From contig CABUMU010000123.1 of assembly GCA_902492855.1 (NCBI GenBank), positions 1-5,435 of the forward strand: DNA of 5,435 nt, read 5' to 3'. The translations under genes and the position numbers were made by a program. Each line of letters begins with the position of its first letter. Within the stretch, counting starts at the first letter, position 1. The DNA is from an uncultured Collinsella sp. (GTDB lineage Bacteria; Actinomycetota; Coriobacteriia; Coriobacteriales; Coriobacteriaceae). The notes beneath the pieces are model-generated. The model saw nothing but the letters and a program-made list of their open reading frames with translations, was not told where the DNA came from and did no database searches. Shown here piece by piece: positions 5,416-5,435 of this stretch.

Positions 5416-5435
5416 ACATGGCAGGACCCCCGCTG

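Overview
This window is an aspartate-family amino-acid locus with four complete genes in two divergent pairs. Leftwards (minus strand) run lysC (aspartokinase) and then asd (aspartate-semialdehyde dehydrogenase). Rightwards (plus strand) run thrC (threonine synthase) and then thrB (homoserine kinase). The high-GC base composition, the Shine-Dalgarno-led starts and the protein types (a clostridial/actinobacterial-like 462-residue monofunctional aspartokinase and a long 'STRG'-type threonine synthase) suggest a high-GC Gram-positive anaerobe. My best guess is a Coriobacteriia member such as Collinsella. That is an inference from overall flavour; nothing in the window proves it.

Layout: 1-65 is the asd 3' flank with a small GC hairpin. 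66-1091 is asd. 1092-1264 is an intergenic stretch with a GC-rich hairpin, an 11-bp perfect tandem repeat and a 24-bp imperfect dyad. 1265-2653 is lysC. 2654-2756 is the 103-bp divergent promoter region. 2757-4274 is thrC. 4275-4475 is a 201-bp gap holding a strong GNRA-looped hairpin and then a 112-bp element bounded by perfect 22-bp inverted repeats, which ends two bases before the thrB Shine-Dalgarno. 4476-5357 is thrB. 5358-5435 is a tail with a nested hairpin and no supported gene. No gene-free stretch exceeds 300 bases.

How the genes work together: LysC phosphorylates aspartate and Asd reduces aspartyl phosphate to aspartate semialdehyde. A homoserine dehydrogenase (hom), not present here, would give homoserine. 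ThrB phosphorylates homoserine and ThrC converts phosphohomoserine to threonine. Aspartate semialdehyde also feeds lysine/diaminopimelate synthesis, so the left pair serves the shared trunk and the right pair the threonine branch.

I see no mobile element with a transposase, no CRISPR array, no tRNA or rRNA and no defence system. The coding content is ordinary metabolism. The part most worth following is the structured thrC-thrB intergenic element; next are the paired-hairpin arrangement downstream of lysC and a Ser-to-Gly change in a substrate-binding motif of LysC.
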